In this document: positions 50,138-59,566 of the stretch, in pieces
How positions within the stretch are numbered: position 1 is the first letter of the stretch
Layout of the letters: every line of letters begins with the position of its first letter
From: QAMX01 sp964448855
GTDB lineage: Bacteria > Bacillota > Clostridia > Oscillospirales > QAMX01
Length of the DNA: 64,000 nt
Direction of reading: 5' to 3'
Assembly: GCA_964448855.1 (NCBI GenBank)
Contig: CAYUXI010000007.1
Location: forward strand, 24,221 to 88,220
Translations under genes and position numbers: made by a program
The notes under the pieces: generated by a model
What the model was told of the DNA's origin: nothing
Database searches by the model: none
The model's input: only the letters and a program-made list of their open reading frames with translations

Positions 50138-51958
50138 TCAGGCCGTGGTCTTCGACGAATTGTCGCTGGCCGATAGAGAAATCCGGTACAGCTCCGCATA
50201 GTGGCCGTTCTGCGCGATCAGCTCCTCGTGCGTGCCCTGCTCAATGATGACGCCGTGATCCAGCACGAAAATCTGGTCGCAGCCGGAAATGGTGGAGAGG
50301 CGGTGCGCAATCGTGATGGTGGTGTGGTTGGCCGAAACCGTCTGCATCGCCTGCGACAGCGCAGCCTCCGTCTCCGTATCGATGCTCGCAGTCGCCTCGT
50401 CCAGCACCAGAACAGAGGGCTTGACCGCGACCGCACGGGCAAACGCAATCAGCTGACGTTGCCCGGCGGAGAACTCGGAACCGCGCTCCGAAACGTGCGA
50501 CGCATATCCGTCCGGCAGACTGTTGACGAAATGCTCAGCGCTGACGGTTTGAATGGCCTGGCGAACGTCGGCATCCGAAATGGAGTCCTCGTTCAGCCGT
50601 ACGTTGTAGTTGATATCGCCGGTAAACAGGAAGACATCCTGCTGGACAACGGAGATGCAGCGGCGCAAATCCGTCAGACGGTAGTTCCGAATGTCAACGC
50701 CGTCGATCAGAATTTCACCCTGCTGAATCTCATAAAACCGCGCAAGCAGGGAAATGATGGTGGATTTCCCGGAACCGGTGGAACCGACAAACGCGGCACT
50801 CTCGCCGGGGTGAATCTCAAAGCTGACGTCCTTCAGGACATAGTTGTCCTTCGTGTAGGCAAACCAGACGTGACGGAACTCGATGTGGCCGGAGAACTCC
50901 GTCAGCGGAAGACCAGCTTCCAAATCCTCCAACGTGTCGGCTTTGTCGATGATGTCGAAAATTCGATCCGCAGAGATCAGAGACGACTGAATGGAGGTGA
51001 ACTGTTCCGCAAGATTGGCAATCGGACTGAAGAACTGCTTGATATACTGCGTAAAGGCGTAGAGTGTCCCGACGTCCAGACGGTTGCCGATGACCTGCGG
51101 CGCAAAGGCCGAAATGAAAATGGCGGTGGCCAGATTGGCCAGAGCAGACATCAGCGGGTTGGATAGACAGTTCAGAAGCACCTCGACCATGCCGAGCCGA
51201 TAATATTCGCGACCCAGCTGGTAGAATTCCTCGTTTTTCTGGGGCTCGCGGCAGTAGATCTGTACCATTTTCATCCCGGTGATGTTTTCAGCCAGAAAAC
51301 CGTTCAAACGCGACAGCTGAGCCTTCAGCTTGATGAAGTTGCGGCGCGACAGATTGCGATACACAAAGGTGATCACCGCGATCAGCGGAATGCAGACAAA
51401 GCACCAGAGCGCCAGCTGAACGTCCAGCAGCAGCATGGCACCGCAGATGTTGAAAATGATCAGAATGTCCTTGACAAACTGAATGATGATGCTCGAAAAC
51501 AGATCCGAAAGGGACTCCACGTCACTGTTGACACGCGTCAGCAGACTGCCCGAAGAGTTCGCGTCGAAAAAGGACATATTCATCCGCTGAATGTGTGCGA
51601 ACAGATTGGTGCGCATCCGGTGCATAATCCGCTGCCCAAGCGATGCAAGCGTCACGGATTGCGCATAGTCGCAGACGGAGCCGAGCAGCACCACGGCGAA
51701 ATAGAGCAGCGCCAGACGCCCGATGGCACCAATGTCGTTGACGCCGATTTCCAGGTTCTGGTCAATGACCAGCTTCAGAATATAGGGCTTGACAACCTGC
51801 ACCAGACTGGAACCGACAGCCAGACAAAGCGTCAGGAACGTGAGCCATTTGTGATAGAAGAAGTATTTGAGCAGCCGAATCAGCGTGTGCCGCTTTTTGC
51901 GCTGCGTGTATTCTGCCATGCGTCCATCCGGAACGGATGGCGACGATGCCTGTTTCAT
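50138..51958 (-). CDS. ABC exporter half-transporter, catalytic-site half
   Basis: A 606-residue half-transporter: six helices (about 40-330), then the nucleotide-binding domain with Walker A GSTGSGKST, a non-canonical signature SAGQRQLIAFARA, and Walker B VLVLDEATASID with the catalytic glutamate. The canonical glutamate here and the acidic change in its partner are the marks of heterodimeric exporters such as BmrCD or TM287/288. The ATG at 51958 follows AAGAGGC; a GTG at 52039 would overlap the upstream stop. The substrate is unknown. Confidence 0.92.
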   Translation of the reverse strand: MKQASSPSVPDGRMAEYTQRKKRHTLIRLLKYFFYHKWLTFLTLCLAVGSSLVQVVKPYILKLVIDQNLEIGVNDIGAIGRLALLYFAVVLLGSVCDYAQSVTLASLGQRIMHRMRTNLFAHIQRMNMSFFDANSSGSLLTRVNSDVESLSDLFSSIIIQFVKDILIIFNICGAMLLLDVQLALWCFVCIPLIAVITFVYRNLSRRNFIKLKAQLSRLNGFLAENITGMKMVQIYCREPQKNEEFYQLGREYYRLGMVEVLLNCLSNPLMSALANLATAIFISAFAPQVIGNRLDVGTLYAFTQYIKQFFSPIANLAEQFTSIQSSLISADRIFDIIDKADTLEDLEAGLPLTEFSGHIEFRHVWFAYTKDNYVLKDVSFEIHPGESAAFVGSTGSGKSTIISLLARFYEIQQGEILIDGVDIRNYRLTDLRRCISVVQQDVFLFTGDINYNVRLNEDSISDADVRQAIQTVSAEHFVNSLPDGYASHVSERGSEFSAGQRQLIAFARAVAVKPSVLVLDEATASIDTETEAALSQAMQTVSANHTTITIAHRLSTISGCDQIFVLDHGVIIEQGTHEELIAQNGHYAELYRISLSASDNSSKTTA

Positions 51959-52039
51959 AAAGCCTCTTTTCTCCGCCGCATCCGAAAGAACCTGTACAGA
52001 CAGACGGATGTGCGGCGGGTTGCACGTCTGTCCGGTCAC

Positions 52040-53806
52040 TCAGACCGTCTGTTCTTTGGAGGATTCGAGAATCGCCAGAAGATGCTGATAAGCCGGGCAG
52101 GACGCCAGCAGCTCGTCGTGCGTGCCGATGGCTGCCATGCTGCCGTCCTCGTTCAAAAGCAGAACACGATCGGCAATGCCGGCGACGGCAATTCGGTGCG
52201 TGACGATGATGGTGGTGCAGTTCCGCAGATAGCTGCGGAGATTGTCGAGAATGGTGCGCTCTGTCTCCGCGTCAACGGCCGACAGACAGTCATCCAGCAG
52301 CAAAAGCTCCGGCTTCCGAGCCAGTGCCCGTGCGATGGAAATCCGCTGCTTCTGACCACCGGACAGCGTCATGCCGCGCTCTCCGACCGTCGTTTCATAC
52401 TGATTCGGGAATTCCGAAATGTTGTCGTGAATCGCCGCAGCCTTGGCAGCTTGAATGGCATCTTCTTCCGAAATCCGCTCGTCATAAAACTGAATGTTCC
52501 GCATGATGGAATCGGAAAAGAGGAAGCTTTCCTGCGGCACATAGGCAATCGAGCCGCGCAGAACGTGAAGCGGAATCGAATGGATGGGATGATTGGAAAC
52601 CCGAATGGAATCGTCCGGCGGGTTCCACATCCGCATCAAAAGCCCCATCAACGTGGATTTGCCGGAGCCGGTCGCACCCATGATGGCCAGCGTTCCACCG
52701 GTTTCAAGATGGAAGGAGATGTTTTTCAGGACATCCTTGTCCGTGCCGGGATAACGGTAGGTCAGATTGGAAACGTCCAGCGTCAGCGGCTTGAGCGCCT
52801 CGATCGACGTGTCCGCCTGCGCATCATCAATGGAAGGCTGCGCGGTGAAGATCGTATCCAACCGCTGCATGGAGACAATCCCGCGCTGCCAGATCTGAAT
52901 GATGCGGCTGATCCGCGAGATCGGATCCATCAACAGCGCAATGTAGGTGTTAAATGCGACGAATTCCCCAAGCGTCAACGTACCGGCAATGACCATTTTA
53001 CCGCCGAAATAGAGGAATACGGAGAAAATCAAACCGAAAACCAGCGCAGAAAGCGGATTGATGAAGGACCAGACGCGAACCATATCCATCTCGGCCTTCC
53101 ATTTTTTGCGGCTCAAGCCCTCAAACAGCTTGTTCTCGCTCTCCTCCTGTGCAAAGGCCTTGATGACGCGAATTCCGGTCAGATTCTCCTGTACCTTGGC
53201 GGCAATGTCCGAAACAGTGTGTTGCACGACGGTGAAACGCTTGCGCATGGCCGTCCGCAGCTTGACGAGTGCGAACAGGAGGAAGGGGAGCGGGATGACG
53301 GCAATCAGGGTCAGCTTCACACTGGTTGTGGAAATCATGTACCCCAAAGTGACCAGATTGACCGTCAGCACATCGACAATGCCGATCAGCCCCATGCCGA
53401 ACATATTGCGGACGGACTGCGAGTCGATGATGGCACGGGTGATGAGGTCACCGGTGTTGTTTTTGACATAAAAATCAGGGCTGAGCACCTGCAGGTGAGA
53501 AAACAGCCGGTGGCGCAGATGCAGCTCAATGGAGCGCGTGAAGCCGAAAATCAGATACCGCCAGATGTTGCGCGTGATGAACGCTGCAACCGCGCAGCCA
53601 CACATGAGTAGACAGAGATTGCGGACATCGGCCAGCGTGGCGCTTTGCAGCGGATCCTTTGCCGCTTTCAAAAGGTCAATCGCCTGACCCAGCAGCTGCG
53701 GAAGGAGGGCGTTGCAGACCGTTGCAAGCACAACGAAAATGACGCCGAACACGTATCGAACCCAGTTTTTTCGGAAATATTCCAGAATGATATCCTTACA
53801 ACGCAT
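52040..53806 (-). CDS. ABC exporter half-transporter, degenerate-site half
   Basis: A 588-residue half-transporter with six helices and a nucleotide-binding domain: Walker A GATGSGKST, canonical signature LSGGQKQRISIARA, and Walker B LLLLDDCLSAVD where the catalytic Glu is Asp. It must pair with the next gene. The ATG at 53806 overlaps the histidine phosphatase by eleven bases; GAGGGGG lies about 12 bases upstream. The frame is open to 53860. Confidence 0.9.
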   Translation of the reverse strand: MRCKDIILEYFRKNWVRYVFGVIFVVLATVCNALLPQLLGQAIDLLKAAKDPLQSATLADVRNLCLLMCGCAVAAFITRNIWRYLIFGFTRSIELHLRHRLFSHLQVLSPDFYVKNNTGDLITRAIIDSQSVRNMFGMGLIGIVDVLTVNLVTLGYMISTTSVKLTLIAVIPLPFLLFALVKLRTAMRKRFTVVQHTVSDIAAKVQENLTGIRVIKAFAQEESENKLFEGLSRKKWKAEMDMVRVWSFINPLSALVFGLIFSVFLYFGGKMVIAGTLTLGEFVAFNTYIALLMDPISRISRIIQIWQRGIVSMQRLDTIFTAQPSIDDAQADTSIEALKPLTLDVSNLTYRYPGTDKDVLKNISFHLETGGTLAIMGATGSGKSTLMGLLMRMWNPPDDSIRVSNHPIHSIPLHVLRGSIAYVPQESFLFSDSIMRNIQFYDERISEEDAIQAAKAAAIHDNISEFPNQYETTVGERGMTLSGGQKQRISIARALARKPELLLLDDCLSAVDAETERTILDNLRSYLRNCTTIIVTHRIAVAGIADRVLLLNEDGSMAAIGTHDELLASCPAYQHLLAILESSKEQTV

Positions 53807-54473
53807 GGACGCTTGCAACCCCCTCTGTGATATTTGCCCGATAGAGATGAGACAGGTCATTCAGAAATCCGAGAACCGTGCGCGGCCGATTGTCTTCAAC
53901 CAGATAACGGACAAGAGAAAGACCGGTGTTGTCGTGTGAAAAATGGGCGAGCCCCGGCGAGGCAGTGGGCAGTGCCGCATTCATCAGATGCGTCAGGAAA
54001 GAGCCGTGCGTCACCACCAGAACGTTTTCATCGCCGGTGAATCGCCGACGCAGATAGCCCATAATCCGATAGGCGCGAGCCAGATAATTGATCGGATCGC
54101 GAAACTCCTCCGGGAGGCTTGCACCGCCGCCGGCCGGGGTCGGAACGGAGAACGGCAAAGCGGTCGGACAGAACTGACGCGCTTCTTCAATGGGGAGCGG
54201 GATGAAATCAGACGGCGTCCCGCATTCCATCAAATCCGGCAGCAGCTCGACCGGTGCAGGGCCGTTTGGCTGGCGCGAAGCCACGGCATTCGCGGTTTCC
54301 AGCGTCCGAATCAACGGACTGGCAATGATGCAGTCAAAGGGAAAGGTCGCAAGCCGTTCGCCGAGAGCCTGTGCCTGTCGGCGGCCAAGCTCCGTCAGCT
54401 TCGGATCCAGACCGCCGGTTTTGGGAACAACATTCCCGGTCGATTGCGCATGACGGGTAAAATACAGATTCAT
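53796..54473 (-). CDS. Histidine phosphatase family protein
   Basis: A 225-residue phosphoglycerate-mutase-like phosphatase. The catalytic RHAQSTGN (Arg7, His8) is at the N-terminus, ASPLIRTLETA and VVTHGSFLTHL hold the other catalytic Arg and His. The substrate is unknown. AAGGAGC precedes the ATG at 54473. It is the first gene of the transcript with the two ABC half-transporters. Confidence 0.9.
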   Translation of the reverse strand: MNLYFTRHAQSTGNVVPKTGGLDPKLTELGRRQAQALGERLATFPFDCIIASPLIRTLETANAVASRQPNGPAPVELLPDLMECGTPSDFIPLPIEEARQFCPTALPFSVPTPAGGGASLPEEFRDPINYLARAYRIMGYLRRRFTGDENVLVVTHGSFLTHLMNAALPTASPGLAHFSHDNTGLSLVRYLVEDNRPRTVLGFLNDLSHLYRANITEGVASVHAL

Positions 54474-54556
54474 TTGAAGTACGCTCCTTGGTGAAAGGTC
54501 AGTTTTTGGGGCATCAACAGAAAGTGTAGTATGATCAAATGAGAACCAATGCACTC

Positions 54557-54585
54557 AGTATACACCTGTTTTTGGCAAAAATCAA
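54557..54585 (-). promoter_or_regulatory. Promoter of the phosphatase/ABC exporter genes
   Basis: Minus strand TTGATT (54580-54585), 17 bases, TATACT (54557-54562). Confidence 0.65.
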
Positions 54586-54862
54586 GCAGATTCGACATGA
54601 AACACCGGGAAGCATTGGACAATGCTCCAAAAACATATTGAATCTAATTTTCCGCAAGAATAAACCACTTGCTTTGATTTTGCAATGAACGGCAGAAAAA
54701 CAAATTCCGGAAACAGACTGTCATACAGAAAACGGGGAAATTGGCGCGAACATTTTTGGCAAAATTGACAAAGAAAAAGCGTTGCATACCCAACCAAAAT
54801 CCGGTGATACTAAGCTGTGTGCAAATCAGTCGGTTTGCAAAACGGAAGGGGAGACGAATGAA
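54586..54862. other. Intergenic region with a palindrome
   Basis: No gene is seen in this AT-rich stretch between the divergent phosphatase and DUF1540 genes. AGCATTG-GA-CAATGCT (54611-54626) is a perfect inverted repeat with a two-base centre. A TTGACA at 54765-54770 lacks a good -10 partner; TTGCAT (54782-54787), 18 bases, GATACT (54806-54811) is a weak candidate for the DUF1540 gene. Confidence 0.35.
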
Positions 54863-55192
54863 ATGACCAACCTTGAGTGCGCAGTGACAACCTGCGCCTA
54901 TCACAGCGGAAATCGATGCCGAAAAAATGCGGTTTGTGTCAACGGACACCACGCATCGACAAAAGATCAAACCTGCTGCGAGTCCTTTGAACAGCGGACT
55001 GCGGCCGAAACGGGTCACACACAGGCGACTCAGCCGCTGACCGCAACGGAAATCCGGTGCGGTGCCGATCAATGCGCGTTTTATACGGGCGGATCGTGTA
55101 CGGCGCAACACATTTCGGTCTGCTCCTGCGGCTGTAAAAATCCTTGCAGCTGCCAGGAAACCGAATGCGCGAGCTTCCGGCAAAAAGGCTGA
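54863..55192 (+). CDS. Tandem DUF1540 Cys-rich protein
   Basis: A 109-residue cytoplasmic protein with two DUF1540 units, at about 3-44 (LECAVTTCAYHSGNRCRKNAVCVNG) and 62-105 (IRCGADQCAFYTGGSCTAQHISVC). Each has a CxxxxC pair, a further Cys and a final CxSF, probably metal-binding. DUF1540 proteins are common in spore-formers; the function is unknown. The ATG at 54863 follows GGGGAG at nine bases; the frame is open further upstream. It is followed by a terminator. Confidence 0.85.
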   Translation: MTNLECAVTTCAYHSGNRCRKNAVCVNGHHASTKDQTCCESFEQRTAAETGHTQATQPLTATEIRCGADQCAFYTGGSCTAQHISVCSCGCKNPCSCQETECASFRQKG

Positions 55193-55246
55193 AGCCGTTA
55201 GCACCTGAAAGTATCCATCAAAGCAGAAATCAACGTTTCTGAGCCG

Positions 55247-55287
55247 AAAAATCTCCGGATGGCTGCGACCATGCGGAGATTTTTTTC
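55247..55287 (+). terminator. Terminator of the DUF1540 gene
   Basis: An 11-bp stem, AAAAATCTCCG with CGGAGATTTTT, followed by more T (to 55287). Confidence 0.85.
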
Positions 55288-55393
55288 GCCCAATTGGAAC
55301 CAAACAGGGGAATGATCTGCATAAAATCCAAACGGAATCACAGCGGCTCTCCAAAATTTTTTTACAAACCCCGTGCATTTGGCAAATTGCCAC

Positions 55394-55422
55394 TTGACAA
55401 ACGTTGAGTGAATTTGTATAAT
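55394..55422 (+). promoter_or_regulatory. Promoter of the MacAB-like operon
   Basis: TTGACA (55394-55399), 17 bases, TATAAT (55417-55422): perfect consensus. The transcript has a leader of about 160 bases before the adaptor gene at 55593, in which I see no clear regulatory RNA. Confidence 0.88.
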
Positions 55423-55592
55423 ATATCCAAAGTCAGGTACCACAAGGCGAAAAACATCCCTGTTTGCTCGGTCAAAACACCCGGTTGAAATGTAAAAAGA
55501 TGCTTTGCGGCGCATGAATATAACCTCAGTTCCCTATACGAACCCTGATTGCACAGACAATTTGATTTCCAGAGAAAAAAGGAGGAATTCAT

Positions 55593-56648
55593 ATGAAAAA
55601 CCATATGAAACATTCAATTCTCAAAAAAGCTGGCATTTGCAGCCTTCTGGTGTTGTGCGCGATGGCACAGGTTCTCCTGCTCAGCGGATGTGCATTGTTT
55701 CCGGAAGAAGAGGAACCGATTTCTGTGCCGCTGCTTGAGGTCAAACCGGTGGAGTATCTGACACGCACCCCGGAACGCATGACGATCGAGAACCGCGTCG
55801 AAGGCCGTGCGGAGATTGTTCCGATGCACAGCAAGCAGGTTTCGTTTGAAAACAGCTCCGGCGCCATTGCCAAGCTGTATGCGAACTATGGGGACTATGT
55901 CGAGGAGGGTGACCTGCTCTGCGCACTCGAATCGCCCGATATCGGCGAGAAGCTGACCGAAGCGGAAATGCGGGCGGAAATTTCGGAAATGGAATATGCT
56001 CAGTCCGCAAAACGCTACAAAAACGGCGAAATCAGCGAAATTGAATGGAAACGCGCAGAACTCTCCATTTATATCGTCCGCCGCGACCTCGCAAAGCTCC
56101 GGGAGCAATATGAAAATACACAGCTGTATGCGCCGATGTCCGGCCAGATTACATACCGAGCAAACGTCGCAGAGGGCGAAAAGATACAGGCCAAGGATAC
56201 CCTGTTTACCATTTCTTCTCTCGATCAGCTCTGCGTCCGCTACTCCGGCATCGACTATGCCAAGCTGCCGCTGTATGCCGAATGCGAAATCACCCTGACG
56301 CGTGGCAGCGATTCCGAGACATATCAGGGCACCGTGATTCAAACGCCGGATAATCTGCCGGAAACCGCATTGAGCACCGACCGTTATTCGGTTCTGCTGG
56401 AGCTGGATGGCAGCCTGCCGGAGGGGACGGAAATCGGCACACAGGTGACGCTTTCGTACCTGATCGAACGCAGCGAGAATGCGCTGGTCATCGCCAAGAG
56501 CGCCCTGAAAACCTCCGGAACGCGCACCTATGTCTACGTGCTGGAGGACGGATATCGCCGGGAGCGCGACGTGCAGACCGGGATTTCCAGTGCCTACAAC
56601 ATCGAAATTATTTCAGGCCTGAAAGATGATGATCAGATCATTTACTGA
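55593..56648 (+). CDS. Efflux adaptor lipoprotein (HlyD/MacA-like)
   Basis: A 351-residue membrane-fusion type adaptor. The signal peptide ends in LLLSGC (Cys33), so it is a lipoprotein. A lipoyl-like half (GAIAKLYANYGDYVEEGDLLCALESPD), a helical hairpin at about 110-165, the second lipoyl half (LYAPMSGQITYRANVAEGEKI) and beta-barrel parts follow. It would sit outside the membrane next to the large permease. AAGGAGG precedes the ATG, which lies in CATATG. Confidence 0.88.
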   Translation: MKNHMKHSILKKAGICSLLVLCAMAQVLLLSGCALFPEEEEPISVPLLEVKPVEYLTRTPERMTIENRVEGRAEIVPMHSKQVSFENSSGAIAKLYANYGDYVEEGDLLCALESPDIGEKLTEAEMRAEISEMEYAQSAKRYKNGEISEIEWKRAELSIYIVRRDLAKLREQYENTQLYAPMSGQITYRANVAEGEKIQAKDTLFTISSLDQLCVRYSGIDYAKLPLYAECEITLTRGSDSETYQGTVIQTPDNLPETALSTDRYSVLLELDGSLPEGTEIGTQVTLSYLIERSENALVIAKSALKTSGTRTYVYVLEDGYRRERDVQTGISSAYNIEIISGLKDDDQIIY

Positions 56649-56685
56649 AACCGATGAATCTTAAAAGAAACGGTTGGTTGATACT

Positions 56686-59550
56686 ATGATCAAAACGGTA
56701 CTTCACAGGCTGAACAGCAACCGCTGGAAGGTGTTGTCTCTGCTGGTTGGCCTGATTCTGGCGATTTCCATCGCCTTTTGTATCCCTGTCTATTCGGATG
56801 CCATTCTTCAGCGCATTCTGATCAAAACGCTGGAGGAGGTTCAGCAGAATACGGGGAAATATCCGGCACTCCTGAGCTATGACTATCGAATGGCCGGCGT
56901 CAAAAAAGATGCCGTTTCGATTGAAGCGACGATTGATGACGTGATGAATGAGCTGCATGAGTCCCTGCCGATGTCTACACTGACGCGGGGAAAAATGCTG
57001 AAGTATGAAATGTTCCGGCGCACCGTGCCAGAAACCGGAAAAACGGAAAATCTGGTTCTGACCTACCTGGAAGATTTCGAAGATCATGTGCATCTCGTCA
57101 GCGGCCGTATGTTCAACCCTGACCGATCAGACGGCGTCGTCGAGGTGGTCGCGAGCAACCGCGTCATGGTGAAAACCCTGCTGACAATGAACAACGTCTA
57201 CGAGTACAACAGTATGTACACCGACGAAAACGAGTCCATCCGGGTGGAAATTGTCGGCGTGGTCGAACCGAATGACGCATCCGAGCTGTACTGGCTGACG
57301 CCGTTCGATGACATCACTGGCGGCCTGTTTACCGGGCGGGAAGTGTTTGACCAGAAAATCGCCGCCAATCCGAACTACGCACGCCATGTCACACAGTTTA
57401 CCAACTTTGAAGCGTTCGACTATTATGACCTGAAAACCGACACGGTCGAGGATGTCTCCCGCCTCTTTTACAAGGCCGAAGAACGCCTGAACGCATCCTT
57501 CCCCAAAGACCAGCTGTCGCTGGGAATGCTGACAGCCGTCGATCAATTCGTCGAGGAATCCGCGGTGGTGGAGGTCAGTATGTATATTCTGACCATCCCG
57601 ATTTTTATCCTGCTGGCCTTCTATATTATTATGGTGTCGCGCCTGAAGCTGCAAAGTGAGCAGAACGAGATCTCCGTCATGCAGAGCCGTGGGGCGGGGC
57701 GGGGCTATATTTTGAGCCTGTACCTGATCGAATGCCTGATGCTGATGGCCTGTGCCGTGTTGATTGGCCCGATGCTGGGGTTGTTTCTCTGTAAAATCAT
57801 CGGCGCATCCAACGGCTTTATGGAATTTGTCAACCGGAAAGCGCTGGACTACCGGGTGGTGCCTACCGCATTGTTCACCGTGGCCGGGGCGGCACTCCTG
57901 TTCATCCTGATCACCATGGTTCCGGCGTTTTTTGGCGCAGGCGTCAATATCCTGGAAAGCAAGCGCGGGAAAAAGAAGAAGACCATTCCGTTTTATCACA
58001 AATATTTCCTGGATATCCTCTTCCTTGCAGTCGGTATGTACGGATACTATACCATGGAAACACAGCGTCAGCTGATGGTGTCTATGCTGGCAGAGGGGAC
58101 GGTCGGTACCCGTACCACCGACGTGCTGACCTACCTGTCCAGCACACTGTTTGCGCTGGGCGCAGGGATGCTCTTCCTCCGGATTTATCCGCTGCTGGTG
58201 CGGCTGATTTTCCGGATCGGCCGCCGCATCTGGCCGGCATGGGCTTATTCCTCCATCAACCGCGTCGCCCGCAACCGCGACTGCTCCTACATCATGCTGT
58301 TCCTGATTGCCACAATGTCTGTCGGCATTTTCAGCACGGATGCCGCGCAATCCATCAACAGCCACATCGAAAACAATGCCCGAACGACCATCGGCGCGGA
58401 CATTGACTATATGCCGGTCTGGAAAAAATACGACAACAACGGCAATGAGATCAAAATGGAAGCCGACAATAACGGCAATATCATCAAAATCTATGATGAG
58501 GGCGTCCTGGTTCAGAGCATCCGTGTCACCTACCCGGAGCTGCTCAGCTCGTCCTTCCAGGAGCTCGATGGCGTTGAGGCGGTTTCCAGAGTCTATCGGG
58601 AATCCGGTGTCACCGTTCGCGGCAATCAAGCCAATCAGGATGATGTTGACGTTATGTACATCGATCCGTATGATTTCGGCACGGTCGCATTCTCCGTCCC
58701 GAACATGAATGACTACCATCTGAATGCCTACCTGAACGTTTTGATGCAGAACGAAGATGTTCTGATTCTTTCCAATAACCTGATGAAAAGTTTGGAACTG
58801 GAACCCGGCGATTCGATCACCGTTTCCAACGCCGCCGGCAGCCTCAAAGGCACGGTGCTGGCCGGTGTCGATGCCTGGCCCGGCTTTGACAAATATCAGG
58901 AATCCGAGAAAGGCCGCGTCACCGAGACGTATTTTGTGGTCGGCAATCTGTCGTATCTGCTCCGGGACAATGAAATTCGTCCCTACGGTTTCTGGATCAA
59001 ACGCGCAGACGGCGTGACGGATGCCCAGCTCTACCAGACACTTGCCGAAAGCGAATTTGGCATCAAAACCATCGAAAGCGCCACACAGGCCGTCATTGAA
59101 GAGAAAAACAGCCCGACGCTTCAGGGAACGAACGGCTTGCTGACGGTTTCCTTCCTGACGTCGCTCCTCATCTGCGCACTCGGATTTATGATCTACTGGA
59201 TCATCTCGATCAAGTCCCGGACGCTGCAGTTCGGCATTTCCCGCGCACTCGGCCTGTCCAAGGCCGGTGTCATGAAGATGCTGATCTGTGAACAGCTGCT
59301 GGTTTCCGGTGTTGCAGCGGGCATGGGCATTTTGATCGGCAAAATCGGCAGTACCCTGTACGTGCCGATGCTGGCCATCAACTATACATCGGCAGAGGAC
59401 GTGATTCCGTTCCGCGTCATTGCAACACGTGGTGACCTCCTGCGGATTGGGGCCATTTTGGGCGGAATGCTGCTGATCTGCATCGTCATTTTGTCGGTCA
59501 TGGTCATTCATCAGAAAATTGACCGTGCGGTCAAAATGGGCGAAGAATAG
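56686..59550 (+). CDS. Large FtsX-type ABC permease (MacB-like, two FtsX regions)
   Basis: A 954-residue membrane protein. One helix at the start (about 18-40) is followed by a long extracellular domain (40-290), three helices near 295-430 (FtsX unit), another cluster near 455-560, a second extracellular domain (about 560-800), and a final three-helix FtsX unit (about 815-950). Such double-unit permeases export or sense peptides and lipids in Firmicutes. The ribosome binding site is weak; ATG at 56686 is chosen over TTG at 56674. Two ATPase genes follow. Confidence 0.88.
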   Translation: MIKTVLHRLNSNRWKVLSLLVGLILAISIAFCIPVYSDAILQRILIKTLEEVQQNTGKYPALLSYDYRMAGVKKDAVSIEATIDDVMNELHESLPMSTLTRGKMLKYEMFRRTVPETGKTENLVLTYLEDFEDHVHLVSGRMFNPDRSDGVVEVVASNRVMVKTLLTMNNVYEYNSMYTDENESIRVEIVGVVEPNDASELYWLTPFDDITGGLFTGREVFDQKIAANPNYARHVTQFTNFEAFDYYDLKTDTVEDVSRLFYKAEERLNASFPKDQLSLGMLTAVDQFVEESAVVEVSMYILTIPIFILLAFYIIMVSRLKLQSEQNEISVMQSRGAGRGYILSLYLIECLMLMACAVLIGPMLGLFLCKIIGASNGFMEFVNRKALDYRVVPTALFTVAGAALLFILITMVPAFFGAGVNILESKRGKKKKTIPFYHKYFLDILFLAVGMYGYYTMETQRQLMVSMLAEGTVGTRTTDVLTYLSSTLFALGAGMLFLRIYPLLVRLIFRIGRRIWPAWAYSSINRVARNRDCSYIMLFLIATMSVGIFSTDAAQSINSHIENNARTTIGADIDYMPVWKKYDNNGNEIKMEADNNGNIIKIYDEGVLVQSIRVTYPELLSSSFQELDGVEAVSRVYRESGVTVRGNQANQDDVDVMYIDPYDFGTVAFSVPNMNDYHLNAYLNVLMQNEDVLILSNNLMKSLELEPGDSITVSNAAGSLKGTVLAGVDAWPGFDKYQESEKGRVTETYFVVGNLSYLLRDNEIRPYGFWIKRADGVTDAQLYQTLAESEFGIKTIESATQAVIEEKNSPTLQGTNGLLTVSFLTSLLICALGFMIYWIISIKSRTLQFGISRALGLSKAGVMKMLICEQLLVSGVAAGMGILIGKIGSTLYVPMLAINYTSAEDVIPFRVIATRGDLLRIGAILGGMLLICIVILSVMVIHQKIDRAVKMGEE

Positions 59551-59566
59551 GGAGGTGCGAATCGAT

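Noticed and set aside
51593..53611. 672-codon plus-strand frame across both ABC half-transporters
   Set aside because: It spans the boundary of two real genes on the other strand and shows no domain.
55423..55592. Possible riboswitch in the 160-base leader of the adaptor gene
   Set aside because: No terminator, conserved core or strong hairpin could be made out by eye.
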